A stretch of 64,000 nucleotides of DNA, taken from assembly GCA_945266285.1 (NCBI GenBank), contig CALYOP010000002.1, forward strand, positions 62,001-126,000, in the 5' to 3' direction. This DNA is from an uncultured Commensalibacter sp. (GTDB lineage: Bacteria; Pseudomonadota; Alphaproteobacteria; Acetobacterales; Acetobacteraceae). A program made the position numbers and the translations under genes. Below, piece by piece: positions 18,973 through 26,957 of the stretch. Every line of letters begins with the position of its first letter. Positions within the stretch are counted from its first letter, which is position 1. The notes beneath the pieces are model-generated. The model made no database searches and was not told where the DNA came from. It saw only the letters and a program-made list of their open reading frames with translations.

Positions 18973-19390
18973 GATTTAATACTTTCTATTTTTTATAATC
19001 AGCAAAACCAGATCCGTATCTTTACCGAAAAAATGTACAAGAAGAAATATCTATTATTTACTGTAAATAGAAACCCTGTAATAACGCACAAAATATCCTT
19101 TTCTAACAATCCAAATTCCAGCTTTCTTTTTAAAGGAATAAGCGTTAAAAAATCCTTAATTTATTTAATTTGAAACTAGAATTTTGTTTCTACAGCATTT
19201 CGATAAATGAGGCTGTAGTCCAGGATTTATTACGTTAGTCTGATCAACCCAGGTTGGTAGATTAACATTTTAAATTTGATCGTTTAGCGTATTTAGTCCG
19301 TTTTGTATTATATAAATCTTTTTAAAAAATGATTATATATAGCAATTTATCTATATATTGAATAAAAACCGCGATACGTATAATTATTTT
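18973..19390. other. Intergenic stretch with a hairpin, upstream of the membrane-protein gene
   Basis: No gene is seen. A hairpin with stem CTACAGC (19190-19196) against GCTGTAG (19212-19218) and an inner ATTT/AAAT stem is present without a T-run on either side. From about 19340 the sequence becomes a copy of the region just upstream of pstS (TATATATTGAATAAAAA followed by a GTATAATTATTTT segment). Confidence 0.45.
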
Positions 19391-19408
19391 GCAAAATATT
19401 TATACGCA
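19391..19408 (-). promoter_or_regulatory. Degenerate PhoB-box copy (P2)
   Basis: The minus strand reads TGCGTATAAATATTTTGC. It aligns with the pstS box, but both heptamers have changes (TGCGTAT for TTGTCAT, ATTTTGC for ATTTCAT). The bases that follow (AAAATAATTATACG) are nearly identical to those following the pstS box. It sits in the position that would serve the membrane-protein gene. It has probably lost PhoB affinity. Confidence 0.4.
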
Positions 19409-19477
19409 TCACCATATTAAATCATTTATTCAATTCGATATTTTTGTATTTATATCAGATTGAAATATAATATTCTT

Positions 19478-19702
19478 TTAAAATTTATCTTTAAGTAAGT
19501 ATAATGCACCAACAATATCACCTGGGTCTACACAACCTATAAAACTGTACGAACCATTATAAATACGGCCATCTTTGTCAGTTCTGCCTATAGCTCCTTT
19601 AGACATACTAGTAACATTACCGCCCTAACTTAAAGACGGCAATACACCAAAACCAATAATTATGCTAAATAAACATGATTTTCTTATTGTTTTTATAGAC
19701 AT
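19478..19702 (-). pseudogene. Secreted small-peptide gene copy B, stopped by TAG at codon 26
   Basis: The frame from ATG (19700-19702) to TAA (19478-19480) is 75 codons, exactly the length of copy C. It is interrupted once, by TAG at 19625-19627 where copy C has the tryptophan of the LPSLSW signal-peptide end. The rest is well kept: VTSMSKGAIG, DKDGRIYNGSYSFIG, VDPGDIVGALYLLKDKF. A ribosome site (AAGGTAAATAAAAA) precedes the ATG, and a PhoB-box-like site is found at 19837-19854. A single base change separates it from an intact gene, so it decayed recently. Confidence 0.7.
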
Positions 19703-19836
19703 TTTTTATTTACCTTAGTTGTTCAATAATAAAGAAATAGAATAGCAGTATATTATTATTTCCTAAAGATATTAAAAAATATAAATCTGATTGCTATTCA
19801 TATATTCAATAGAAATCATGATGTGAATCATGTTTT

Positions 19837-19854
19837 GCGAAATATTTATGACGT
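19837..19854 (-). promoter_or_regulatory. PhoB-box copy upstream of peptide copy B (P3)
   Basis: The minus strand reads ACGTCATAAATATTTCGC. The first heptamer keeps GTCAT and the spacer AAAT is the same as in the pstS box; the second heptamer has ATTTCGC for ATTTCAT. It stands about 135 bases upstream of peptide copy B, the same distance as P1 from copy A. Function is doubtful because two positions of the repeat have changed. Confidence 0.45.
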
Positions 19855-19919
19855 ATCATGCTAGGTAATTTATTCAATCTGATAATTATATTTTTAATCA
19901 GATTAGAATATAATGTTTT

Positions 19920-20144
19920 TTAAAATTTATCTTTAAGTAAATATAACGCACCAACAATATCACCTGGGTCTACACGACCTATAAAACTGTTCGAACCATC
20001 ATAAATACGACCATCTTTGTCAATTCTAGCTATAGTTCCTTTAGACATACTAGTAACATCACCCCCCCAACTTAAAGATGGCAACATACCAAAACCAATA
20101 ATCATGCTAAGTAAACATGACTTTTTTATTGTTTTTATAAACAT
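19920..20144 (-). CDS. Small secreted peptide, intact family member (copy C)
   Basis: This 74-residue protein has a clean signal peptide: basic start MFIKTIKKS, a hydrophobic core to residue 22, and the LPSLSW-GG end region. It leaves a mature peptide of about 47 residues. The mature part contains GTIARIDKDGRIYDGSNSF followed by IGRVDPGDIVGALYLL. The pattern I-DKDG-x-I-Y/F-x(n)-G-x-I/V resembles one blade of the small beta-repeat proteins called 4-fold beta flower; this is a resemblance, not an assignment. A ribosome site AAGGTAAATAAAAG stands before the ATG. It is the only copy here with start, frame and length all intact. It follows copy D on the same strand with no PhoB box of its own in between. 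Confidence 0.7.
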   Translation of the reverse strand: MFIKTIKKSCLLSMIIGFGMLPSLSWGGDVTSMSKGTIARIDKDGRIYDGSNSFIGRVDPGDIVGALYLLKDKF

Positions 20145-20303
20145 CTTTTATTTACCTTAGTTGTTCAATAATAAAGAAAAGTAGAACAGACACTCTAAAA
20201 ATAATGCGTCACAATAACAATTTATTGTAAATCATTCCTTCTGAGATTTTTTTAGCAATAATAACGCACTGATAGGATGATTAACATCTGCACTGCCTAT
20301 GTA

Positions 20304-20537
20304 CTAGCCATGCTTATCATAAACGATTCCATCTTTATCTATCTTTCCTTGGCTCTCACCATACTTATTAGAAATTATTCCATCTTTATCTATCTTTCCC
20401 AGCTTCTCGCCATATTGATCAGAAATTATTCCATCTTCTTGTGCCCAACTTAAGGAAGGCAACATGCCAAAGCCAATAGATAAGATAAAACAGTAAAAAA
20501 ATTTCTCTGTATTTCTAAAAATTTTGCTATTTTCCAT
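20304..20537 (-). CDS. Secreted repeat peptide (copy D), shortened by a TAG
   Basis: This 77-residue protein (ATG 20535-20537) has the same signal-peptide end as the other copies (GFGMLPSLSWA). Three internal repeats follow: EDGIISDQYGEKLGK, IDKDGIISNKYGESQGK and IDKDGIVYDKHG. After the TAG at 20304-20306 the same frame stays open to a TGA at 20232-20234 and encodes YIGSADVNHPISALLLLKK, clearly the counterpart of the FIGRVDPGDIVGALYLLK tail of copy C. The gene was therefore about 101 codons and is now cut short by one codon change. A longer frame upstream of this ATG lacks family similarity. It is the most divergent family member and shows how the DKDG unit is repeated. Confidence 0.6.
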   Translation of the reverse strand: MENSKIFRNTEKFFYCFILSIGFGMLPSLSWAQEDGIISDQYGEKLGKIDKDGIISNKYGESQGKIDKDGIVYDKHG

Positions 20538-20944
20538 CGTTAATATTATGATATTGTTAGAGAAATTAATCCATATTACTTGCATATATTCTTTCAATAA
20601 AGAAAATATATACCTTAAAGCATAAAATTCTCTATTACTGTAAAACAATATCGTTCTATATAAAACAGGTTATTTTTTGCAAATCAATTAATAAAATTAT
20701 ATTTTTATGTAAAATTATTAAGTAAAAACAAATAAGTATATGATTTTATTTTTACATTTGATGTTTTTTAAATATATGACAATAAAAATTGATAATCTTC
20801 TTCAAATTTTTGTCATAATGTTGCAATATGGTATTGTTTTAACTTACCCAATATTTATTTGTCATCAATCTTAATATCTGAAATTTCAATGAAATAATCA
20901 TATAAAACAATTGCTATTACACAATTGTTTTATTCTAGATTTCG
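20538..20944. other. AT-rich gap between peptide gene D and the cytochrome gene
   Basis: About 400 very AT-rich bases. No coding similarity, no PhoB box and no terminator with a clear stem and T-run were recognised. It should hold the promoter for peptide genes D and C and the transcription end of the dehydrogenase operon. Confidence 0.35.
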
Positions 20945-22360
20945 CTACCTTTTTGATGAAAGATGGCGGTAACGCTGTCTACGTCTTTTTCTTTTAATAT
21001 AGATAATTCCAACCACCGTTAATAATATGACACCGCCTATAGGCAACACGATCTTAGCAATTATTGGTCTTTCTCCACCCAGTCGCAACAACTTCACCTG
21101 CTCCGCTGTAACTTTGAGTGAATCATTGCCAAATCGTTCAAATATATAATTCGCCAGATTAGCAATCTGTATATCGTTCATTTCGTTGCCAAAACCAGGC
21201 ATAAATACAATACCATCATTTGTTTTTCTCTGAATACCATTGAGAATTACCATCACGGTATTATTATAAAACATTCCCCCTGTCGCGCTATTCGCCGTTA
21301 GCGAAGGGTAAAACTGATCTTTCGTTCCCTGACCATCAAGCTGATGACAAGTTGCACAAGCCGCAACATAAAGTGCTTGACCATCAGTAGTCGTTTTATC
21401 GGTCATCGCATTTGGGTTACGGTCAATCGCATAATCAAGCAAAGCCATATTAACCGGTTTTGCTCCAGTAAATGAAAATGCTGGACGAATCTGCCCATGG
21501 GTACGGATAGGTGGAACCGTTTTTAAATAAGCTGCTATTGCCTGCAAATCCTGATCGGGCAAATGGCGTAAACTATTTTCAATGCTTTCAGCCATACTTC
21601 CTGCAGCCTGACTTTTCCAATGAGCGGTCCCACTACGCAAATACGATACCAGCTCATCATTACTCCACCTTCCTATTCCGCTAATAGGATCAGAGGTAAT
21701 ATTGGGCACATACCAACCTGCAAAAAAGCCGCCTCCCAGAAATTGACTTTCTTTTTCTCCCATCAAGATATTACGCGGTGTATGGCAGGTAGAGCAATGT
21801 TCTAACACTTTTACAAGATATTCACCCCGTTTAATGTTATCCTGTTCAGGTGGTGCCTTTTCCCATGGTTGCTTTCTTGCAAATATCATGTTCCAACCCA
21901 TCATTAACCAACGTTGGTTAAATGGGAAATCAAGGCTTGTTATCCGTTCTGGCTTGTTATCAACGGGCTTTACAACTTTCATAAAATAAAGATAAAGCGC
22001 ATGAACATCAGCATCGCTTAATTCAGCATAAGCCGTATAGGGCATGGCAGGATAAAGATAACGCGTAGGACTGATACCTTGACGAATAGCTTTGGCAAAT
22101 TGTTCCTCATTCCAATTACCAATTCCGTATTGTTTGGATGGTGTGATATTGGTTGCGATAATATTGCCCAACGGCGACGCAAGAATAAAATCACCCGCAA
22201 AAGGTTTTTCTCCAGCATTGGTATGACAACCAGTACAATCTGCCGCACGTGCTACATAAGCACCACGCTGAATGACTTCCATTTCACTTTGAGCAAATCC
22301 CCTGATTGGTACAACAAAACCTAATATCAGCGCAAAAGAAATGATTTTCACACATCTCAT
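20945..22360 (-). CDS. Triheme cytochrome c subunit of membrane-bound FAD dehydrogenase
   Basis: Carries electrons from the flavin subunit to ubiquinone at the periplasmic side of the membrane. The 471-residue protein has a signal peptide (MRCVKIISFALILG ... GFAQS), three haem c sites (CTGCH, CSTCH and CATCH) and a C-terminal anchor (residues about 430-452: PIIAKIVLPIGGVILLTVVG) with a basic tail. The start is the ATG at 22358-22360, because GAGGT lies five bases before it and it follows the stop of the flavin subunit gene by one base. A longer frame would run back into that gene. The three-haem, C-anchored design matches the cytochrome subunits of gluconate, 2-ketogluconate and sorbitol dehydrogenases of acetic acid bacteria. 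Confidence 0.92.
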   Translation of the reverse strand: MRCVKIISFALILGFVVPIRGFAQSEMEVIQRGAYVARAADCTGCHTNAGEKPFAGDFILASPLGNIIATNITPSKQYGIGNWNEEQFAKAIRQGISPTRYLYPAMPYTAYAELSDADVHALYLYFMKVVKPVDNKPERITSLDFPFNQRWLMMGWNMIFARKQPWEKAPPEQDNIKRGEYLVKVLEHCSTCHTPRNILMGEKESQFLGGGFFAGWYVPNITSDPISGIGRWSNDELVSYLRSGTAHWKSQAAGSMAESIENSLRHLPDQDLQAIAAYLKTVPPIRTHGQIRPAFSFTGAKPVNMALLDYAIDRNPNAMTDKTTTDGQALYVAACATCHQLDGQGTKDQFYPSLTANSATGGMFYNNTVMVILNGIQRKTNDGIVFMPGFGNEMNDIQIANLANYIFERFGNDSLKVTAEQVKLLRLGGERPIIAKIVLPIGGVILLTVVGIIYIKRKRRRQRYRHLSSKR

Positions 22361-22361
22361 A

Positions 22362-23954
22362 TTATACCTCACGCGCGATAATATCAGCGGAACGAATAGC
22401 AACAGCAATTCCAGTCAAAGTTGGGTTAACTACATTACACGCCGGAATAACCCCTGTGCTTGCCAGAAATAAGTTCGGATGATCCCAACATCGGCCTTCA
22501 TGATTAACCACCGAATTCTTTGCATTATCACCCATTAATACGGTGCCCATAAGATGATCCCGATTTTGAAAACCTGTATTATTTTCAATAACAGTTCCAC
22601 CCATAATTTTGACAAACTGCGCATAATCACTCTTAGCAACTTCAGCTGCACGTCTGATATAATCTTCAATATCATAGTGAATTGTCATGGTCGGTATGCC
22701 CAGAGCATCTTTACGCGTTGATGAGGGCTGTATACGATTAGTAGGATTAGGAAGCACTTCTAACATCGTGGATATATCAACCCATCGTGCAGACATATAA
22801 CGAATCTGACGATCTAGCTCTGGTCCAACAATTCCTTTGGACAGCAAATATTTGGTTACCGGCCGATTAGGTACGATATTTGTTAAAGAATGTTTCATCG
22901 CAGCATGCTGGCTTCGAAAATCACCATCACGACGATTAAATACTCCACCTTGCTCAACAGGACCTCGACCGGGCCATAAAGGTTCATCGGCAATAAACTG
23001 CAACCCAATACCAGTATGATCCATGAGATTACGACCAACCTGATCCGATGAATTCGCAACATCAGAAATCAAGAGCAATTTAGGCGTTTCCAAACCATTG
23101 CAAGCGACAACAAAATAACGGCCTGTTAATTGATGCTCTTCTCCCTTTGAAGAACGATAGTGAACAGCGACGATTTTTCCGCCTTCACCTTTTTCAAGTT
23201 TATAAGCCGTAGCATCTTCAATAATTTCTCCGCCAAGATTCTTTACTTTACGGGCATGTACATCACCAGAATACATGGCCCCTATAGGACAAACCGGCAT
23301 ACAATTATTATTGCCTGAACAAGGCGGTCTTCCATCCCAATACTGTGTTGGTCTCGCATTAGGTTCATGAATGAGATGATAGCCATTGGCTCCAAGACGT
23401 GCTTTGATACGTTGATAATAATATGTTTCTGCTTCTGGTGGGACTGGGTATGGTTTTGAGCGAGGCGGAAAAGGTTGATTTCGATTTTGTCCTGACTGAT
23501 CTTCAATATCGCTACCGGCGACCCCTAAATTATATTCTGCTCGTACATAATAAGGTTCAATGTCTTCATAAGAAATTGGCCAATCACGCCCTACACCGTA
23601 AAGCGTTTTGATTTTCATATCATTGGGTAAAAGTCGCCACGTAAAAGCTGCCCAGTGCCATGTGGTTCCTCCTACCAGGCGAAGCATACCAGGATAGAAC
23701 TGAAAATTTCCAGTATTCTCAATATAGCCCGGACGATAAGAAGTCGGTGCCCAAGGTTGATCAGGATAGGGATCATTGTAATTATTTTTTCGTGGAGAAG
23801 ACCGGAAATTTTCGACAATTTTCCAACGAGGAATCCATTTTCCCGATTCAATAATAATCACCGATTTACCATGTTTCAGCAATTCATAGGCAAGATTGCT
23901 GCCAATAGCACCGGAACCGATTACAATTACATCAGCATCATACTGCGTTGACAT
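22362..23954 (-). CDS. GMC-type flavoprotein subunit of membrane-bound dehydrogenase
   Basis: Catalytic FAD subunit of a periplasmic sugar-acid or polyol dehydrogenase. The 530-residue protein starts with the Rossmann motif VIVIGSGAIGSNLAYELL. It has GGTTWHWAAFTWR in the FAD region, a ferredoxin-like cysteine cluster in GNNCMPVCPIGAMYSG, and a C-terminal GMC segment (NLFLASTGVIPACNVVNPTLTGIAVAIRSADII) with the catalytic His/Asn region. It has no signal peptide and would be co-exported with the Tat-type small subunit encoded upstream. Gluconate 2-, 2-ketogluconate and sorbitol dehydrogenases all share this build, so the substrate is left open. The nearby gntK makes gluconate a reasonable guess only. 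Confidence 0.9.
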   Translation of the reverse strand: MSTQYDADVIVIGSGAIGSNLAYELLKHGKSVIIIESGKWIPRWKIVENFRSSPRKNNYNDPYPDQPWAPTSYRPGYIENTGNFQFYPGMLRLVGGTTWHWAAFTWRLLPNDMKIKTLYGVGRDWPISYEDIEPYYVRAEYNLGVAGSDIEDQSGQNRNQPFPPRSKPYPVPPEAETYYYQRIKARLGANGYHLIHEPNARPTQYWDGRPPCSGNNNCMPVCPIGAMYSGDVHARKVKNLGGEIIEDATAYKLEKGEGGKIVAVHYRSSKGEEHQLTGRYFVVACNGLETPKLLLISDVANSSDQVGRNLMDHTGIGLQFIADEPLWPGRGPVEQGGVFNRRDGDFRSQHAAMKHSLTNIVPNRPVTKYLLSKGIVGPELDRQIRYMSARWVDISTMLEVLPNPTNRIQPSSTRKDALGIPTMTIHYDIEDYIRRAAEVAKSDYAQFVKIMGGTVIENNTGFQNRDHLMGTVLMGDNAKNSVVNHEGRCWDHPNLFLASTGVIPACNVVNPTLTGIAVAIRSADIIAREV

Positions 23955-23986
23955 TGTTTATTCTTTCTTTCTACAAAATGCCATTT

Positions 23987-24550
23987 TCAATCGGTAAAAA
24001 TCGTCTTAGGCGGATTAACCCAGAAATTGGGATGCGCTCTTGAAAAAGTAGGAATTACCGTTGCATCTCCAGTCGGTGCATACATCAGCGCTCCAACATA
24101 GCTTACAAATCTAGCATTATCCTTGGTTGGTCTTCCATTTTCAGAAGGATCCCCTGTATAACCAAGATACCATGCAGAAATTATTTTCATTGCAATCGGC
24201 TTCATATCAGGATGTTTCGTTACAAATCCTGAAAAACTCCTCATATCAGTAAATTTTTCTTTCTCAATTGCCTTTGCTAAGGCAAGAACATTTTGAGAGA
24301 AATCATTATCTTCTGCTGTTAACGCTGCTAGAATACGTGTAGCGAGTTTTGGATTTAAATTTGTTTTACAAGTTAAAAATTCAGATAATTTTAGGAAAAT
24401 ATCTTCACGGTTGTTCGCATCAGGAACGGTTGCAAAAACAGGATCATAAGCGGCGACAACACTAAAAGCGACCGTTGATACAGCTGTCCCCAACAACCAT
24501 CTTCGGGAAAACCCTTTGATGTATGCTGTGGTTAACCTTCTATCCGTCAT
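23987..24550 (-). CDS. Small Tat-exported subunit of FAD dehydrogenase (sorbitol dehydrogenase small-subunit family)
   Basis: This 187-residue protein begins with a twin-arginine type signal (GFSRRWLLGTAVSTVAFSVVAAY, residues about 13-35). It continues with IFLKLSEFLTCKTNLNPKLATRILAAL and AWYLGYTGD ... ALMYAPTGDATVIPTFSRAHPNFWVNPP, the signature of the FAD-SLDH / gluconate 2-dehydrogenase small subunits. It is thought to carry the folded flavin subunit through Tat. The ATG at 24548-24550 has an AGGGAT ribosome site; an upstream in-frame start adds 15 residues without similarity. It is the first gene of a small-large-cytochrome operon. Confidence 0.9.
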   Translation of the reverse strand: MTDRRLTTAYIKGFSRRWLLGTAVSTVAFSVVAAYDPVFATVPDANNREDIFLKLSEFLTCKTNLNPKLATRILAALTAEDNDFSQNVLALAKAIEKEKFTDMRSFSGFVTKHPDMKPIAMKIISAWYLGYTGDPSENGRPTKDNARFVSYVGALMYAPTGDATVIPTFSRAHPNFWVNPPKTIFTD

Positions 24551-25223
24551 ATAAAATCCCTTTTTATATTCTCCCGAAACCGCGTTAAGAGACAATATCT
24601 TATTGATAAAATCATATTCGATTATTTAACGATTCACAGGCTTCAAAGTTTCTTTTGTAGTGATGAACGACACAAAAATGAAAACGCTTTGGCTTTAACT
24701 ATCTGTTAATAAAAATTTCTACACATTGAAGTATTATTCTGAAGGAAATGCTTATTACAATGTTAATAGAATTTGTAGCATTCACTTCAAATCAAAGTTT
24801 ATATTATTAACATTGATGGTATTTAATTTATTTATTAACAAAGATTAATTTTTGATATGTCATTTTTTATTAAATTTTGCTTTTTGAGCAAAAACGATCT
24901 TAATTTTTCATAGTAAAATTTTATTGGTCTGTTCAGACCGTTGGTTATTAAAAATTTTCATATAAGAACAAAAATGGTACATTCTTCATCTACCCTTCTT
25001 TGAAAATTGGTTAAAATAATTTACTATTATTTCAATTCAATGACCATATTTATCGTTTATTCTGTTTCAAAAATTAATATCTTGATGACTTAAAATTAAT
25101 AAATCCTTTATATTTTATTAAATCTTATTCTTCCTATTGAATGATATTCTAAGAACCTTTGAGATTACACGATCCGCAGAGAAAACAGCTCTGCGTTCAC
25201 CATAATAGCATTACGATAAAAAT
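24551..25223. other. AT-rich intergenic region
   Basis: About 670 bases without a recognisable gene. The promoter of the dehydrogenase operon must be here on the minus strand. No tRNA, repeat or convincing operator was identified. Confidence 0.35.
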
Positions 25224-26288
25224 CTAAGCCAAAGGCAAGGTTGATTTTTCGATTTTGGGGATATCCGCATGTTGACCACTTTTAAGATTCAGCGAATCAA
25301 TCCAGTCTTTTTTTAGGATTAATTCCATTTTGGAATCCGCTTTAGGACCCAGATAGATTTTTTCAAGATAGATTTTATTATCGCTATCCAATGCCGTAAT
25401 CTTCGTTGAATATTCAACATAAACTCTTCGCTCTTTCTCAGAAGATTTTATGAGATTATTCATTAACGACGTAATATAAAAGATACGACATTCTGCCTCC
25501 TCTTCAAAGGCGACATGTTTTGTTAAATAAATTAAAGGAAGCAAAGTCGTGCCTATTGCTTCATAAATAGCTTCGGAATTTTCAGATCCTATTTCATTTA
25601 TTAAATTCTTTATCTCTTCAATATTTCCTTTTATTCCCTTTAATTCATCTTCTAAACTTTTATTTAAATCATTTATCTTTTTGGAGTAATCTTCCCATAA
25701 TCCTTCAATATTTTCTTCATTTTTCATTAAATCATAAAACGAAGCTTTACTTTTAGAGGCTACACTGACATAATTAGTTTTCGGATCAATATAAATACAA
25801 CGAAATAACGGTAACTTTTCAAATAATCGGATAACTTTATTGGTATCTTCCTTTTTCTCAATAATGTTTTCTTTTGTCACCTTTGATTGGTTTGTTTGTA
25901 AATCATTAGTATTAGCCGCCTTAAAAGACATATTGATAAAATCGGAAGGATCTTCGGGATCAAATTGCGATTTAAAAAAATTATTCTGAATAACCAAGCT
26001 TACACCGGTTCCGTCTTTATTATCTTCTTTACCGTATAATCTGAATTGATTGAGCGAGTTTTCATTAAAAGTAAAGCTTGTTAAAAAAGCCAATAAATCA
26101 TTATTTTGGCGCATCGATATATTGAATGATTCTAGTAAAATCTTTCCTTCTAATGAATCATTCATATGATTGGATACCCCTAATTGAAAATATCCACTTC
26201 GAATGATAATTCTTGCAATATCCGCACGGGTATAATGCGCAACGCTCTTTTCACAGACCTCCTTTTCATTAATATACAATTTTTTCAA
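25224..26288 (-). CDS. DUF2971-like domain portion of a frameshift-split gene
   Basis: The 354 residues contain a DUF2971-like pattern: SVAHYTRADIARIIIRSGYFQLG, then NHMNDSLEGKILLE, FLTSFTFNENSLNQFRLYG and DGTGVSLVIQ, with a coiled-coil-like middle and YLTKHVAFEEEAECRIFYI near the end. DUF2971 proteins have no settled activity. The frame opens with TTG at 26286-26288 and has no ATG or ribosome site. It is open still further upstream, to about 26370, and there reads KNSNKNSAFDIYKSIQSIQ, which continues naturally from the TPR-like protein encoded just upstream in another frame. One extra A in the A7 run at 26359-26365 would join the two into a protein of about 478 residues. I treat it as the 3' part of a split gene. 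Confidence 0.65.
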   Translation of the reverse strand: MKKLYINEKEVCEKSVAHYTRADIARIIIRSGYFQLGVSNHMNDSLEGKILLESFNISMRQNNDLLAFLTSFTFNENSLNQFRLYGKEDNKDGTGVSLVIQNNFFKSQFDPEDPSDFINMSFKAANTNDLQTNQSKVTKENIIEKKEDTNKVIRLFEKLPLFRCIYIDPKTNYVSVASKSKASFYDLMKNEENIEGLWEDYSKKINDLNKSLEDELKGIKGNIEEIKNLINEIGSENSEAIYEAIGTTLLPLIYLTKHVAFEEEAECRIFYITSLMNNLIKSSEKERRVYVEYSTKITALDSDNKIYLEKIYLGPKADSKMELILKKDWIDSLNLKSGQHADIPKIEKSTLPLA

Positions 26289-26659
26289 TAGGTTATTGGT
26301 ATACTTTTGAATCGATTGAATAGATTTATATATATCAAATGCACTATTTTTATTACTATTTTTTTCTTAAAATAATCTACGATTTTTTGAGCGCTATAAA
26401 TTTTCAAACTGTCATTATATTCTCCTTTTTGAAAAAAACATTGAACATTTAATAAGTTATTCCAATGTTCTAGAGTATGCTCAATATCGTTTTTTTCACC
26501 ATAAAAAATACCTAAATCAAATTGTGCCTTACCATAGCTATTAGTATCATCTTCTCTATTCGGAGCATTTTCCCAATGTTTTCGCGCACCAATTTGATCA
26601 TCTCTCTTAAAACAAATAAGGCCTAATTCAAGTTCTTCTTTAGGATCAAAATTTTCCAT
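26285..26659 (-). CDS. TPR/Sel1-like N-terminal portion of a frameshift-split gene
   Basis: The first 95 or so residues contain short helical repeats: ELELGLICFKRDDQIGARKHWEN, AQFDLGIFYGEKNDIEHTLEHWNN and FFQKGEYNDSLKIYSAQKIVDYF, spaced as in tetratricopeptide/Sel1 repeats. After an A7 run (26359-26365) the sequence turns into low-complexity residues (KKKIVIKIVHLIYINLF) up to the stop, as expected after a frameshift. In the neighbouring frame the sequence goes on in register into the DUF2971-like domain. TPR repeats before a DUF2971-like domain make sense as a single protein. Whether the shift is a true mutation, phase variation, slippage or a sequencing error cannot be told here. Confidence 0.6.
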   Translation of the reverse strand: MENFDPKEELELGLICFKRDDQIGARKHWENAPNREDDTNSYGKAQFDLGIFYGEKNDIEHTLEHWNNLLNVQCFFQKGEYNDSLKIYSAQKIVDYFKKKIVIKIVHLIYINLFNRFKSIPITY

Positions 26660-26957
26660 TTTATCTGCACAGACTAATTTTATTTATAAATTTATATATG
26701 ATGTGTGATAATGTTATTAATGGAATGAAAATTGAATTTCAATCATTGATATTATCAAAAGACTTTATTTTCGGATTCAAATTATCACTATTTTTCTATA
26801 AATCTGTCTTGTGAAAACCTTGATCTTTAATCATTTCAAAGCATGGTTGTTAACTTTACACTTAATAAATCGCGCATTCACCAAACGGTAAAAATGCTTT
26901 GCAATGAATATCAAATGCGCGCTTCAAGCCTGCGGCAATATTATGCCTTAAAAATCT

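Noticed and set aside
19625-20306. TAG read as an amino acid in peptide copies B and D
   Set aside because: Many TAG codons end ordinary genes in this window (for example the first gene at 654-656), and nothing suggests suppression. Decay is simpler.
19920-20537. Calcium-binding (EF-hand or dockerin) loops in the DKDG units of the secreted peptides
   Set aside because: The units read D-K-D-G and lack the D-x-D-x-D-G spacing and the following Glu; the repeat pattern of G and I/V fits a beta repeat better.
26285-26288. TTG start of the DUF2971 part as a real start coupled to the upstream stop
   Set aside because: There is no ribosome site, and the same frame extends upstream with meaningful sequence to the A7 run, so a frameshift explains it better.
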